Positions 7,365 to 15,425 of a stretch of 32,194 bases of DNA are shown piece by piece (the first letter of the stretch is position 1; each line of letters opens with the position of its first letter). Source of the DNA: Pyrinomonadaceae bacterium (GTDB lineage: Bacteria; Acidobacteriota; Blastocatellia; Pyrinomonadales; Pyrinomonadaceae); NCBI GenBank assembly GCA_030838445.1, contig JAUZFQ010000191.1, positions 1 to 32,194 on the forward strand, read 5' to 3'. Made by a program: the position numbers and the translations under genes. Below the pieces are notes generated by a model, which saw only the letters and a program-made list of their open reading frames with translations, was not told where the DNA came from and searched no databases.

Positions 7365-8453
7365 TTAGTTAAACTGTTCGAGGAAGCGCACGTCGTTCTC
7401 GAAGAGGAGGCGGATGTCGTCAAGGCCGAAGTTCAGCATGCACATGCGGTCAATGCCGAAGCCGAAGGCGAAGCCGGAGAACTCCTGCGGATCAATGCCC
7501 ACCGCGCGCAGCACGTTCGGATGCACCATGCCGGAGCCGCCGAGTTCGATCCAGCCCGACCCCTTACAGAGACGGCAACCCGCGCCGTTGCACTTGAAGC
7601 AACTGAAGTCGAACTCCGCGCTCGGCTCTGTGAACGGGAAGTAGGACGGGCGGAAGCGCGTGCGCGTCTGCGGCCCGTAGAGGCGGCGCAAGAATTCCGT
7701 GACCGTGCCTTTCAGATGCCCCATCGTGATGCCGCGATCAACGAGCAGCCCTTCGAGTTGGAAGAACATCGGGTTGTGCGTCGCGTCGGGCGTGTCGCGG
7801 CGGAAGACCTTGCCGGGCGCGATGACGCGCAGGGGCGGCTTGCGCCGCTGCATGGCGTGAATCTGCACGGTCGAAGTTTGCGAACGCAGGGCGAAGCCTT
7901 CCGTGGTGTAGAAGGTGTCCTGCGGGCTGCGCGCCGGGTGCGTCGGCGGGATGTTGAGCGCGTCGAAGTTGTAGAAGTCGGTCTCGATCTCAGGCCCGTC
8001 CTCGACCGTGTAGCCCATCGCGACGAAGATGTCCTCGATGCGCTGGCGCACGAGCGTGATCGGATGCTGATGACCGCGCCGCGTGCGCCGCCCCGGTAGC
8101 GTCACGTCCAACAACTCACGCTCGACGCGCAAGGCGGCGACGTGTGCGTCGAGCGTCTGCTTCGACTCTTCCAACGCGGCGATGATCTCGTTTTCGAGTT
8201 GTTGAATCTGCTGGCCGACGGCCGCGCGTTCTTCGGCCGCGACGCGCCCGATCAGTTTCTTCAACCCGGCGAGCGCGCTCTTTTTCCCCGTGTGCCGCGT
8301 GCGCAGTTCGGCCAACTCGCGCAAGGCCGTCTCGGCCTCGGCGAACGTCAACTCATCTGCGCCCCCGGCGCGAAAACGAGCGAAGCGTCCGAACTCTTGC
8401 TCGAACGCTTCGCGCACCGTCTCAGGCTGTTGCCCCACGATTCCCGAACTCAT
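7365..8453 (-). CDS. pheS: Phenylalanine-tRNA ligase alpha subunit
   Basis: A 362-residue catalytic alpha subunit. The N-terminal coiled-coil arm (about 35-110) contacts tRNA. The class II core begins near [19 protein letters not shown] (about 130), with motif 2 ([19 protein letters not shown]) and motif 3 ([16 protein letters not shown]). A cysteine-rich insert [17 protein letters not shown] lies between them and could bind a metal, as in several bacterial PheS proteins. The ATG is preceded by TTGAGGG. It lies between rplT and pheT, and both junctions are occupied by heptamer hairpins. Confidence 0.97.
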   Translation of the reverse strand: MSSGIVGQQPETVREAFEQEFGRFARFRAGGADELTFAEAETALRELAELRTRHTGKKSALAGLKKLIGRVAAEERAAVGQQIQQLENEIIAALEESKQTLDAHVAALRVERELLDVTLPGRRTRRGHQHPITLVRQRIEDIFVAMGYTVEDGPEIETDFYNFDALNIPPTHPARSPQDTFYTTEGFALRSQTSTVQIHAMQRRKPPLRVIAPGKVFRRDTPDATHNPMFFQLEGLLVDRGITMGHLKGTVTEFLRRLYGPQTRTRFRPSYFPFTEPSAEFDFSCFKCNGAGCRLCKGSGWIELGGSGMVHPNVLRAVGIDPQEFSGFAFGFGIDRMCMLNFGLDDIRLLFENDVRFLEQFN

Positions 8454-8469
8454 TCAGAAACCCTCAACT

Positions 8470-8548
8470 GGTCAATGGTGAATGGTCAATGGTGAATGGT
8501 GAAGCAGAACTGTTTTATCCATTCACCATTGACCATTTACCGTTCACT
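8470..8548. repeat. Heptamer hairpin, GGTSAAT family (rplT/pheS junction)
   Basis: The left arm 8470-8499 has units GGTCAAT and GGTGAAT. The right arm 8519-8548 is its reverse complement with four differences in 30. The loop contains GCAGAACTGTTTT. The right arm ends seven bases before the rplT stop codon. Confidence 0.88.
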
Positions 8549-8554
8549 CTCTTC

Positions 8555-8938
8555 TCAGGCTGCCGCCGGATGTTGCTGGCTGCTGGTGATCGCGTTCTTC
8601 GCCTGCCCGGCCAGTTCCGCGAAGGCGTCGGGCGAGTTGGCGGCGAGGTCGGCCAGCACTTTGCGGTCGAGTTCGATCCCGGCGACTTTCAGGCCGTGCA
8701 TGAACTGCGAATAGTTCATGCCGTTCAAACGCGCGGCCGCGCCGATGCGCACGATCCAGAGGCTACGGAAGTCGCGCTTCTTTAACTTGCGTCCGGTGTA
8801 AGCGAAATTCAGCGCGCGGTCTACCGCCTCACTAGCGTAGCGATAAAGTTTCGACTTGTTACCGCGATAGCCCTTCGCTAATTTAAGAATCTTCTTGCGC
8901 TTTTCCGTGCGCTTATTTCCACGTTTTGCCCTCGGCAT
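8555..8938 (-). CDS. rplT: 50S ribosomal protein L20
   Basis: A 127-residue L20 that binds 23S rRNA early in large-subunit assembly. The basic N-terminus [20 protein letters not shown], the [13 protein letters not shown] segment and the C-terminal [20 protein letters not shown] are diagnostic. A short Ala/Gln-rich tail extends beyond the usual end. AGGAGGAG lies ahead of the ATG. Position after infC and rpmI is the conserved bacterial order. In E. coli L20 represses this operon, but I did not find a clear mimic site here. Confidence 0.97.
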   Translation of the reverse strand: MPRAKRGNKRTEKRKKILKLAKGYRGNKSKLYRYASEAVDRALNFAYTGRKLKKRDFRSLWIVRIGAAARLNGMNYSQFMHGLKVAGIELDRKVLADLAANSPDAFAELAGQAKNAITSSQQHPAAA

Positions 8939-8960
8939 AACATTCTCCTCCTAATAGTTC

Positions 8961-9050
8961 AGTGACGAGTGACGAGTGACGAGTGACGAGCAGGAATCAA
9001 GACAAGTTTTTTGTTTTCAACTTGTCACTCGTCACTTGTCACCTGTCACT
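8961..9050. repeat. Heptamer hairpin, GTGACRR family (rpmI/rplT junction)
   Basis: The left arm (8961-8990) has four identical GTGACGA-type units. The right arm (9020-9050), reverse complemented, has GTGACAG, GTGACAA, GTGACGA and GTGACAA. GTGAC is constant and the purine pair varies between arms. The loop holds AAGACAAGTTTTTTGTTTTC, close to the loops of the copies at 7277 and 22475. Confidence 0.88.
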
Positions 9051-9055
9051 CTCTC

Positions 9056-9259
9056 TCAGCTTCTCCCGTAGGGCAGCATGTCTCTAAAGCGCTGCTCGTC
9101 GGACTCGGACACGAGCGTGTCAATGTCGAGCTGGCGTTTACGTTTCGCGGTCTTGCTCGTCAGGATGTGGCGCGCGTGCGAGTGGCCGCGTTTGAATTTG
9201 CCGCTCGCGGTCATGCGCACGCGTTTGGCCGCGCCCTTGTGTGTTTTGAGTTTTGGCAT
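9056..9259 (-). CDS. rpmI: 50S ribosomal protein L35
   Basis: A 67-residue L35. The sequence [20 protein letters not shown], followed by the basic [22 protein letters not shown], is the family hallmark, and the length is typical. The frame is open upstream to 9322, but the ATG at 9259 begins the conserved N-terminus and has AAGGAGC about eight bases upstream. It follows infC by 31 bases. This junction, unlike its neighbours, has no heptamer hairpin. Confidence 0.97.
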   Translation of the reverse strand: MPKLKTHKGAAKRVRMTASGKFKRGHSHARHILTSKTAKRKRQLDIDTLVSESDEQRFRDMLPYGRS

Positions 9260-9290
9260 AATAACTGCTCCTTCGTGTCTAAAAAATATC

Positions 9291-9995
9291 TTATTGAGAT
9301 GGCGCGTCGCCGCCACCACCACCGCTCGTCTCCGTCGCTATCGGCGGAGTCTGCTGCTGCTGGGGCGCGGCCGGTTTCGCACCGCCGCCACCGCCGCCGC
9401 CTTCGGGCTTCGCGCCACCACCACCGCCGCCGCTGGTCTTCTGCTTCTTCGGCGTGAAGATGAAGAACATCTGGTTGCCCTCCATACGCGGGCGCGCTTC
9501 GACCTCGCCGAACTCGGCCAGGTCTTTTTCCAGACGTTGCAGCAACTCCGCGCCGAGTTCGCGGTGCGTGATCTCGCGCCCGCGGAAGAAGATCGTCGCC
9601 TTAACTTTGTCGCCGTCCGTCAGCCAGTCACGCGCGTGCTTCATCTTGAAGTTGTAGTCGTGATCGTCCGTGCCGGGGCGAAATTTCACTTCCTTGACGG
9701 TGATCGTGACCTGCTTCTTCTTCGCCTCTTTCTGCTTCTTGCTGTTCTCGTACTGGAACTTGCCGAAGTCGATGATGCGACAGACGGGCGGGTCGGCCGT
9801 GGCCGCCACCTCGACCAGATCGAGACCCTTGTCGCGCGCCATGCGGATAGCGTCGCGCGTGTTCAAGATGCCGAGTTGCTCGCCGTCGTCGCCGATCACG
9901 CGCACTTCAGGCACGCGAATGCGGTCGTTGATGCGGGCAGAGGGTGTCCGGCGTGTGTCAGGGCGCTGTCCGCGCCCGCGAAAACTTGGTGAGAT
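9291..9995 (-). CDS. infC: Translation initiation factor IF-3 with AUC start
   Basis: IF-3 binds the 30S subunit and checks start-codon pairing. The conserved N-domain ([21 protein letters not shown], then [19 protein letters not shown]) and C-domain ([23 protein letters not shown]) are complete. A Gly/Pro/Gln-rich tail of about 45 residues, absent from standard IF-3, follows. No in-frame ATG, GTG or TTG precedes the conserved INDRIR segment. An ATC at 9995-9993 in frame sits five bases after AGGAGGTG, giving a 234-residue product. IF-3 genes are known for non-AUG starts (AUU in E. coli) that allow autoregulation. The only in-frame GTG (9914) would delete the conserved INDRIR. Start inferred, gene certain. 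Confidence 0.95.
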   Translation of the reverse strand: MSPSFRGRGQRPDTRRTPSARINDRIRVPEVRVIGDDGEQLGILNTRDAIRMARDKGLDLVEVAATADPPVCRIIDFGKFQYENSKKQKEAKKKQVTITVKEVKFRPGTDDHDYNFKMKHARDWLTDGDKVKATIFFRGREITHRELGAELLQRLEKDLAEFGEVEARPRMEGNQMFFIFTPKKQKTSGGGGGGAKPEGGGGGGGAKPAAPQQQQTPPIATETSGGGGGDAPSQ

Positions 9996-10008
9996 TGCTC
10001 CACCTCCT
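9993..10008 (-). promoter_or_regulatory. SD and AUC initiation site of infC
   Basis: AGGAGGTG (10008-10001), a full 8-nt match to the 16S anti-SD, is followed by five bases and then ATC (9995-9993) in frame with IF-3. A strong SD with a rare start codon is the arrangement expected for IF-3 autoregulation. Confidence 0.75.
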
Positions 10009-10018
10009 GAGTTAAAGA

Positions 10019-10101
10019 GTTTCAGGTTTCAGGTTTCAGGTTTCAAGTTAAAGAACAAAGTGCGTTCAGACTTGAAACTTGAAACCTGCGACTTGAAACT
10101 T
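10019..10101. repeat. Heptamer hairpin, CARGTTT family (thrS/infC junction)
   Basis: The left arm (10019-10048) has units CAGGTTT repeated three times, then CAAGTTA. The right arm (10070-10101) is complementary at 26 of 30 positions, with units CAAGTTT, CAGGTTT and CAAGTCG. The loop has GAAC/GTTC. On the minus strand the first arm starts at the thrS stop codon (TAA at 10102-10100, followed by GTTTCAAG). The other arm ends near 10019, about 10 bases before the infC SD. Confidence 0.88.
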
Positions 10102-12061
10102 ATTTTGTGTTCGTCAACGCGCGTGACTCGACGAGGGCGCGCGCCATCCGTTTGAAATCTTCCGTCGGCATCGAGCCGAGGTCGCCCGCCACGCGCTCGC
10201 GCACGGCGACGTTGCCCTGCTCCATCTCGCGGTCGCCTAAGACGAGCATGAACGGCACTTTCTGCAACTGCGCGTCGCGTATCTTCGCGCCGATCTTCTC
10301 GCTCCGCGTATTCACTTCGACACGCAAGCCCGCCCCGCGCAGTTCCTTGGCAACACTCTCGGCGTACTCGTTGATGCGATCCGTGATCGGCAGTACAGCC
10401 ACCTGCATGGGCGCGAGCCACAGCGGGAACGCGCCCGCGTAGTGTTCGATCAAGACGCCGAAGAAGCGTTCGATTGATCCGAAGAGGGCGCGATGCACCA
10501 TCACGGGGCGATGCGGCTTGTTGTCTTCGCCGATGTACTCAAGCTCGAAGCGTTCCGGCAAGTTGAAATCCCACTGCACCGTGCCGAGTTGCCAGAGCCG
10601 CCCGATGGCGTCCTCGATCTTGAAGTCAATCTTCGGCCCGTAGAAGGCGGCCTCGCCCTCGATGCGCTCGTACGCGACGCCGCGCGCGTCGAGAGCGTCG
10701 GCGAGCGCGCTCTCGGCCTGCGCCCAGTCCTCTTCCGCGCCGAGGTAATTCTTGTTCGTCTCGTTGCCCTTGACGGACAACTCGAACTTGACCCGCTCGA
10801 AGCCGAACGTGCGGAAGACTTCCTGTACGAAGTCAACGCAGTCGCCGATCTCTTTGCGCACCTGTTCGGGCGTGCAGAAGAGGTGTGCGTCGTCCACCGT
10901 GAAGCCGCGCACGCGCATCAGGCCGTGCAGCGTGCCCGACAGTTCCGCGCGGTAGACCGTGCCCATCTCCGCGTAACGCTGCGGCAGATCGCGGTACGAA
11001 CGCTGCTGCGACTTGAAGATGCCGATATGGAACGGGCAGTTCATCGGCTTCAAGCGAAACTCCGTCTCTTCGAGTTTCGTCGGCGCAAACATCGAGTCGC
11101 CGTAGTTCTGTTCGTGGCCGCTCACCTGCCAGAGTTCGCGTTTGGCGATGTGCGGCGTGTAGACGAAACTGTAGTCGCGCTTGACCAACTCCTCGTACAG
11201 GTAGTCTTCCATCTTCTTACGGATCATCGCGCCCTTCGGATGCCAGAAGATGAGACCTTGCCCGTAGCTGTCCTGAATCGAGAAGAGATCGAGTTCACGA
11301 CCGAGCCGACGATGATCGCGACGCTCGGCCTCTTCGCGCTGCTTCTGCCACGCGTCGAGTTCTTCCTGTGTGTTGAAGGCAGTGCCGTAGATGCGTTGCA
11401 TCTGCGCCTGCTCGGCGTCGCCCATCCAGTACGCGCCGGAGAGCGTGAGCAGCTTGAAGGCTTTCAACTTGTTCGTGTTCGGCACATGCGGGCCGAGACA
11501 GAAATCCACGAACGGTGAATTGTCTATGTGATAGACGCTCACCTTCTCGCCGCCCTTGTCCGCGACCAACTGGCACTTGAGAGGCTCGCCGCGCTCCTCG
11601 AAGATGCGCAAGGCGTCGGCCTTCGGCAACTCTTCGCGGCGGTACGCGAGATTGCGCTTGGCGATGTCGCGCATGCGCTTTTCGATGACGGGGAGGTCTT
11701 CGTCCGTCAACTGGCGCGGTGCGATCACGTCGTAGAAGAAGCCGTAGCGCGGATCATCTAGCAGCGCGGGGCCGATGCCGAGTTGCGTGCCGGGAAAAAG
11801 GTCTAGGACGGCGGCGGCCAACAGGTGCGCCGTCGAATGGCGCAGCACGTCGAGGCCATCACGCGTCGCGGGCATCACCGGCTCGATCTCGAAGGTCGCC
11901 GTGCCGCCGCTGCCATCGCCGCCGTTCGCGCCCGCCTCGCCCAACTTGAACGCGAGGTCAACTTCGCGGCCGTCCACCTTCGCCGCCAGAGCTTGCTTCG
12001 CCGCGTCGCGGTCGAGCCGCTTGAGGGCTTCGCCCACGCTCGCGCCCGCGGGCACTTGCAC
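10100..12061 (-). CDS. thrS: Threonine-tRNA ligase, N-terminus interrupted
   Basis: A 653-residue ThrRS charging tRNA-Thr. A shortened TGS domain (about 1-60) is followed by the editing domain with [11 protein letters not shown] and the [12 protein letters not shown] loop. The class II core carries zinc ligands in [10 protein letters not shown], motif 2 near TVYRAELSG and motif 3 near [20 protein letters not shown]-terminal anticodon-binding domain ends the protein. The listed start is a GTG, because the expected ATG at 12103 reads MSEVNVQLK and then hits TAA, all in frame with the rest. Translation could restart at this GTG, or the stop could be a sequence error or readthrough site. The operon continues to infC. 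Confidence 0.9.
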   Translation of the reverse strand: MQVPAGASVGEALKRLDRDAAKQALAAKVDGREVDLAFKLGEAGANGGDGSGGTATFEIEPVMPATRDGLDVLRHSTAHLLAAAVLDLFPGTQLGIGPALLDDPRYGFFYDVIAPRQLTDEDLPVIEKRMRDIAKRNLAYRREELPKADALRIFEERGEPLKCQLVADKGGEKVSVYHIDNSPFVDFCLGPHVPNTNKLKAFKLLTLSGAYWMGDAEQAQMQRIYGTAFNTQEELDAWQKQREEAERRDHRRLGRELDLFSIQDSYGQGLIFWHPKGAMIRKKMEDYLYEELVKRDYSFVYTPHIAKRELWQVSGHEQNYGDSMFAPTKLEETEFRLKPMNCPFHIGIFKSQQRSYRDLPQRYAEMGTVYRAELSGTLHGLMRVRGFTVDDAHLFCTPEQVRKEIGDCVDFVQEVFRTFGFERVKFELSVKGNETNKNYLGAEEDWAQAESALADALDARGVAYERIEGEAAFYGPKIDFKIEDAIGRLWQLGTVQWDFNLPERFELEYIGEDNKPHRPVMVHRALFGSIERFFGVLIEHYAGAFPLWLAPMQVAVLPITDRINEYAESVAKELRGAGLRVEVNTRSEKIGAKIRDAQLQKVPFMLVLGDREMEQGNVAVRERVAGDLGSMPTEDFKRMARALVESRALTNTK

Positions 12062-12103
12062 CGCCTGCGCGCCTTATTTCAGTTGTACGTTTACTTCACT
12101 CAT
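12062..12103 (-). other. Expected thrS N-terminus with in-frame TAA
   Basis: From ATG at 12103-12101 the frame reads MSEVNVQLK, TAA (12076-12074), then [14 protein letters not shown], continuing without a gap into ThrRS. MSEVNVQLK-x-G is the normal beginning of bacterial ThrRS, where x is usually Asp or Glu. A GAA to TAA change would explain it. The sequence before the ATG has GGGAGATGACAGGCG, a weak SD. Confidence 0.8.
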
Positions 12104-12580
12104 CGCCTGTCATCTCCCGCGAAAGATTGTCTGAGACCTACGGCGCGCGTCGCGCGCGTTAAGCGACGACATGCGACGCGCACCCGCGTCACTTGAAGGG
12201 TAAGAGAAACCCGTCGGACACGAGCGGCGGCCTTCGCGGAAGCAAAAGCGTCAACCTGATTCTGAATTTCGCGTTCGTCTTTGGGGACGAACAAATTTGA
12301 GATCGGATTCGACAGAAGCGCCTTTGCCGCGCGACGCCGCCTAACTCTCGGTGGGCGGCGTCGCCGTGATTAGAATCGAAACGTAGTTCGAGTTCGCATC
12401 AACATAAAAAGCAAAGGTCTTCCGGAGCTCACTGTCGAAAATCGGAAACTAAAAGTCGCACGCGGAATAACATCTCCGCCGCCACTTCTAAAGCTAAACC
12501 AACGTGGGGATTGTAACAACTCGTCTCTCGAAAGCGCAAGCGACGCGGGCGGCGTCTAACTTCAATCGTGACAGTTGGAC
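12104..12580. other. Long region upstream of thrS, no gene recognised
   Basis: It lies between the CAP-protein stop codon and the thrS ATG, both on the minus strand. I see two inverted repeats: GTTCGTC/GACGAAC (12273-12292, 6-nt loop) and an 11-bp GC stem GCGACGCCGCC/GGCGGCGTCGC (12331-12341 with 12354-12364). The second could be a CAP terminator, but no T-tract follows on either strand. No T-box consensus and no convincing promoter were found. The thrS operon promoter and leader should lie here. Confidence 0.45.
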
Positions 12581-13324
12581 TTAGAACATCTTCGCCGCCG
12601 ACGCGCCCTCGGATTTTTCGACGAACCCCCCGGCGTAGGTCACGACGCACGTCGCCACGTCGGACGAACGCTGCGCGGCGGCGATGCCCGCGACGCGGTG
12701 ATTCGTGTTGAAGAGATTGAGGCGGTGGCCGCGCCCCGGCACGCCGTCGTCTATGATCATGCCGAGGACGGCTTCGCGCGCCGTGCTGCTGGCGTAGGCG
12801 ATATTTTCGCCGAGCGCGAGTTGCCAGTTGCCGTAGCGGCTCACACGTTGTTCGGGGAGACTCCCGTCCGTCCCCTTGTGCCCGGTGCTGCCGTTCGAGA
12901 GCATATCCTTGATGTGATCCTTCGCGCCGAGACACATCCCCTTCGAGATTTCGAGCGGCGGGAGCGGCTTCACTTCACGCAGAAACTTGATCGCCTCGTC
13001 CACCGCACTCGCGCCCTCTTTCAAGGTGACGGTTTTCGCCCCGCCGAGTTTGATCTGGCTGCCGGAGAGAGTCTTCCTCGCCTCTTCGAGCAGCGTCGCG
13101 TAACGGCGCGGGTCTGTGCGCGCGAGATTCAACTCGTCCAGAACGTTCCTCTCAGCCGTAGACAAATAGTTTGTCGGCAGTGTGTGCGCGTCGCCCCCGA
13201 CCTTGCCGAGCAGTACCTTCCCCGGCAGTTTGAGATAACTTGAAAGGCGCGCGCTCTGCCAAGCGAGCAGGCCGAACGTCAGGAGCAGGAGGCAAGCGAC
13301 GGGGGCGACGAATTTTCGTTTCAT
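12581..13324 (-). CDS. Secreted CAP-domain (SCP/PR-1-like) protein
   Basis: A 247-residue exported protein. Residues 1-25 are a signal peptide or anchor (MKRKFVAPVACLLLLTFGLLAW). The CAP domain covers about 58-235. It starts with ERNVLDELNLARTDPRRYA, has HKGTDGS with the expected His, then LGENIAYASS and IIDDGVPGRGHRLNLFNTNHRVAGIA, which carry the conserved Glu and His of the CAP cavity. Bacterial CAP proteins are secreted, and their activity is mostly unknown. AAGGAG lies 14 bases ahead of the ATG, a long spacing. It is a single gene between tRNA-Val and the thrS leader. Confidence 0.88.
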   Translation of the reverse strand: MKRKFVAPVACLLLLTFGLLAWQSARLSSYLKLPGKVLLGKVGGDAHTLPTNYLSTAERNVLDELNLARTDPRRYATLLEEARKTLSGSQIKLGGAKTVTLKEGASAVDEAIKFLREVKPLPPLEISKGMCLGAKDHIKDMLSNGSTGHKGTDGSLPEQRVSRYGNWQLALGENIAYASSTAREAVLGMIIDDGVPGRGHRLNLFNTNHRVAGIAAAQRSSDVATCVVTYAGGFVEKSEGASAAKMF

Positions 13325-13550
13325 GGGGGTGTTTGAAACTCCTTGGGAGAAGTCTGTGCGCGGCGTTGTGTGACGCGCGCAAGAACAGATTGATGTGGGA
13401 AATTCTTACGGCGAGGCTGCGGCTACTGCGTACCCTTGTGGTTCGGTCACGGACGATATAACGCACCGCAACAACTGTCAATAGCCGCGCCGACCTCAAG
13501 CGCGGAGAGAACGCGTCGCACCGGCGGAGAGCGTCCGTTGAAAACAGAAA

Positions 13551-13581
13551 CGGCAGGATGAAAGCTATTTTCATCCTGCCG
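13551..13581 (-). terminator. Terminator after tRNA-Val
   Basis: A perfect 13-bp stem (13551-13563 with 13569-13581) with a 5-nt loop. On the minus strand it follows the tRNA by 14 bases and is followed by GTTTCTGTTTTC. Confidence 0.8.
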
Positions 13582-13595
13582 TCCCGCAAAAATTT

Positions 13596-13670
<75 letters not shown>

Positions 13671-13718
13671 ACACCTACTCACACCAAACGCTTCAAATAC
13701 TCTCCAAAACGGACTTGT

Positions 13719-13748
13719 AAAGTAACAAACGCTTCGCGCACCTGTCAA
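13719..13748 (-). promoter_or_regulatory. Candidate promoter of tRNA-Val
   Basis: On the minus strand a perfect -35 TTGACA (13748-13743), 18 bases of spacer and a weak -10 TACTTT (13724-13719). The transcript would start about 40 bases before the mature tRNA. Confidence 0.5.
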
Positions 13749-13840
13749 GCAAGCGTCTCTACACTGAAACCACTATACATACTCCAACGTCTCTCACCTA
13801 ATAATCCTCACGCCGACGCATTGACCGGCCATTTTCGCAG

Positions 13841-13846
13841 TATAAT
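13841..13846 (+). promoter_or_regulatory. Candidate -10 box upstream of membrane protein gene
   Basis: A perfect TATAAT. TTGACC at 13821-13826 is only 14 bases upstream, shorter than the usual spacer, so the -35 is uncertain. It would give a leader of about 80 bases to the gene at 13933. Confidence 0.4.
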
Positions 13847-13932
13847 CAACCGGATGCGGCCTACACTCCATCGCAGGGATTGGCGAAGCGCATCGGATCA
13901 AGGAGAAGCGCAGACAAGTAGTGTGAAAGAAG

Positions 13933-14481
13933 ATGCAGCACGGCGAGTTCAGCAGATGGTTGCTGCGCGACGAGCAGAAGGAACTGTTCGACGCACTCTT
14001 CGCGTGTGCGCTGACCATCGTCTTTCTAGGGTTGAGCGCGTTGCTGCTGTGGCCTCTGGGCAGGGCGTTGTTGAGCTATCGTCTGGCGAAAGGCTACTGG
14101 CTATTTTGCATCGCGCTCTACGTGGTCAGCATCGTCGTGCTCTTGATTCAAAGGCTGTTCCGCGTGGACATGGAGACGCGTTTCGACGCCTACCTCATCT
14201 CGAACCTGATCGTCGGCGGCTTTCTGCAAGCGGGTTGGTCGGCCTTCGCCGCGCTCACCGTGCGCGGCTTCACAGATAGTGCGTCCGCGTGGGTGGCTGT
14301 GGGCTTGTACTTCGTCGGACTACTGTCGTGCTTCGTCTCGGTCAACATTGTCTCGACGTGGTACGGCGGCAGTCTCTACCGGATCGTCAACCTGATCCTC
14401 GCACACGTCGTCTACGTCGTCTTCTGCCTGTGGCCTGCGGGCGCGCGCGCCGTCTACGGCTGGTTCTTCGATCTTTTTTGA
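13933..14481 (+). CDS. Hypothetical multi-pass membrane protein
   Basis: A 182-residue protein I do not recognise. About four to five hydrophobic segments are visible: 22-47 (FACALTIVFLGLSALLLWPL), 56-74 (WLFCIALYVVSIVVLLIQ), 90-110, 118-138 (WVAVGLYFVGLLSCFVSVNI) and 150-168. Charged residues are concentrated at the N-terminus and the loops. AGAAAGAAG precedes the ATG. The receiver-domain gene follows 31 bases later, so they may be co-transcribed, hinting at a signalling or cell-envelope role (weak inference). Confidence 0.75.
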   Translation: MQHGEFSRWLLRDEQKELFDALFACALTIVFLGLSALLLWPLGRALLSYRLAKGYWLFCIALYVVSIVVLLIQRLFRVDMETRFDAYLISNLIVGGFLQAGWSAFAALTVRGFTDSASAWVAVGLYFVGLLSCFVSVNIVSTWYGGSLYRIVNLILAHVVYVVFCLWPAGARAVYGWFFDLF

Positions 14482-14512
14482 GGCGGCGACGATAAAAGGA
14501 TGAGAGGGCAAG

Positions 14513-14902
14513 ATGTCTCAGGCGACGATCCTCTATGTCGAAGACGACGAACTGGTGCGGCTGACCGTGCAGGACACGCTGGAGGCGGAAGGCTGGCGCG
14601 TCGAATCGTGCGGCGACGGTCTGGCGGCTCTCGCGTTGGTCGAAGGCGCGGAGCATTACGATCTGATGTTGTTCGACAACGAACTGCCCGGCGCGACGGG
14701 ACTGGAACTGCTCCGCCACGCGCGCATGCTGCCCTACCGCCAGCACACGCCCGTTGTCATCATCTCCGCCACCGACTGTGAACGCGACGCGCGACGCGCA
14801 GGAGCGGATGCCTTTCTCAAAAAGCCAGACGATATCGACCGGCTCGCCTCGACCATCGCACGCCTGCTCCCCGCCTCGTTCGACTCTCAAGCAAACTCGT
14901 AA
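14513..14902 (+). CDS. Single-domain response regulator (receiver)
   Basis: A 129-residue CheY-like receiver with no output domain. The acidic pocket is at Glu10-Asp11-Asp12, the phospho-acceptor is Asp55 in LMLFDNELPG, the conserved Ser/Thr is in VVIISAT, and Lys is in FLKKPDD. It would transfer a phosphoryl signal from an unknown histidine kinase to a partner protein. No kinase gene is nearby. GAGGG lies upstream of the ATG. Confidence 0.93.
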   Translation: MSQATILYVEDDELVRLTVQDTLEAEGWRVESCGDGLAALALVEGAEHYDLMLFDNELPGATGLELLRHARMLPYRQHTPVVIISATDCERDARRAGADAFLKKPDDIDRLASTIARLLPASFDSQANS

Positions 14903-14967
14903 CGACCGGCACGGCCAGCGTTCAACTCTCCTCATAAGTCCGCTATCTTACTCTCGCCGCCTCATCT

Positions 14968-14981
14968 ACTAATATGTTAGT
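14968..14981. promoter_or_regulatory. Putative BlaI-type operator, distal site
   Basis: ACTAATATGTTAGT is a perfect dyad with the form CTAA-N4-TTAG. Its last base is the first base of the -35 box of the repressor gene. A second site of the same form lies at 15010-15023. Confidence 0.6.
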
Positions 14982-15009
14982 TGACAGAAAACTCTTCCGC
15001 GCGTAATCT
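14981..15009 (+). promoter_or_regulatory. Promoter of the blaI-like/M56 operon
   Basis: TTGACA (14981-14986), a 17-base spacer and TAATCT (15004-15009) form a good sigma-70-type promoter. It is bracketed by two identical-form dyads, as expected for autoregulation by the repressor. Confidence 0.75.
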
Positions 15010-15023
15010 CCTAACACTTTAGG
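15010..15023. promoter_or_regulatory. Putative BlaI-type operator, proximal site
   Basis: CCTAACACTTTAGG, a dyad of the form CTAA-N4-TTAG, covers the expected transcription start. It overlaps the AGGAGG SD of the repressor gene. Confidence 0.6.
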
Positions 15024-15035
15024 AGGTGGGGCGAG

Positions 15036-15425
15036 ATGCCGAGGAAAAAGACGGAGCAGTTGACGCCTTTGGAGTTGGAGATCATGAAAGTCCTGTGGGA
15101 GACGGGGGCGGCGAACGTGCAGACCGTGCAGGGACTTTTGGAGCGAGAGTTGGCCTACACCACCGTGCAGACGATGCTCGGCGTCCTGCACCGCAAGGGC
15201 AAAGTCACGCGCAAGTTGAAAGAGAAGGCTTACTTTTACCGTCCCGCCGTGAGCCGCAGACAAGTGGTGAGTCAGACCGTGGGCGACATCGTTGACCGGA
15301 TGTTCGGCGGCTCGGCCGAAAGTCTGGTGATGAGTTTGTTGGAGACGCGCCGCTTGACGCCGGAAACGCTCTCGCGCCTGAACGCGCTGGTTGACGAGGA
15401 GGCCAAAGATGGAAAGGCTGAGTGA
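15036..15425 (+). CDS. BlaI/MecI-family transcriptional repressor
   Basis: A 129-residue winged-helix repressor. Residues 9-75 form the DNA-binding domain, with LTPLELEIMKVLWETGAANVQ, a recognition-helix region YTTVQTMLGVLHRKGKV and a wing KLKEKAYFYRPAV. The C-terminal part is the dimer domain, where the partner M56 protease or a cascade it triggers normally cleaves to relieve repression. AGGAGGTGG precedes the ATG. Two dyads around the promoter are candidate operators for its own control. Its stop codon overlaps the protease gene by 17 bases, indicating coupled translation. Confidence 0.95.
   Translation: MPRKKTEQLTPLELEIMKVLWETGAANVQTVQGLLERELAYTTVQTMLGVLHRKGKVTRKLKEKAYFYRPAVSRRQVVSQTVGDIVDRMFGGSAESLVMSLLETRRLTPETLSRLNALVDEEAKDGKAE

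Noticed and set aside
7277-9050. CRISPR array based on the GTGAC repeats
   Set aside because: Units are 7 nt with no spacers, and they form mirrored arms. No cas gene is present.
12074-12103. MSEVNVQLK as a regulatory leader peptide
   Set aside because: It matches the normal ThrRS N-terminus and is in frame with it, so a nonsense change is simpler. It has no Thr codons.
12104-12580. T-box riboswitch upstream of thrS
   Set aside because: No T-box core sequence or antiterminator pair was recognised by eye. A covariance search would be needed to exclude it.
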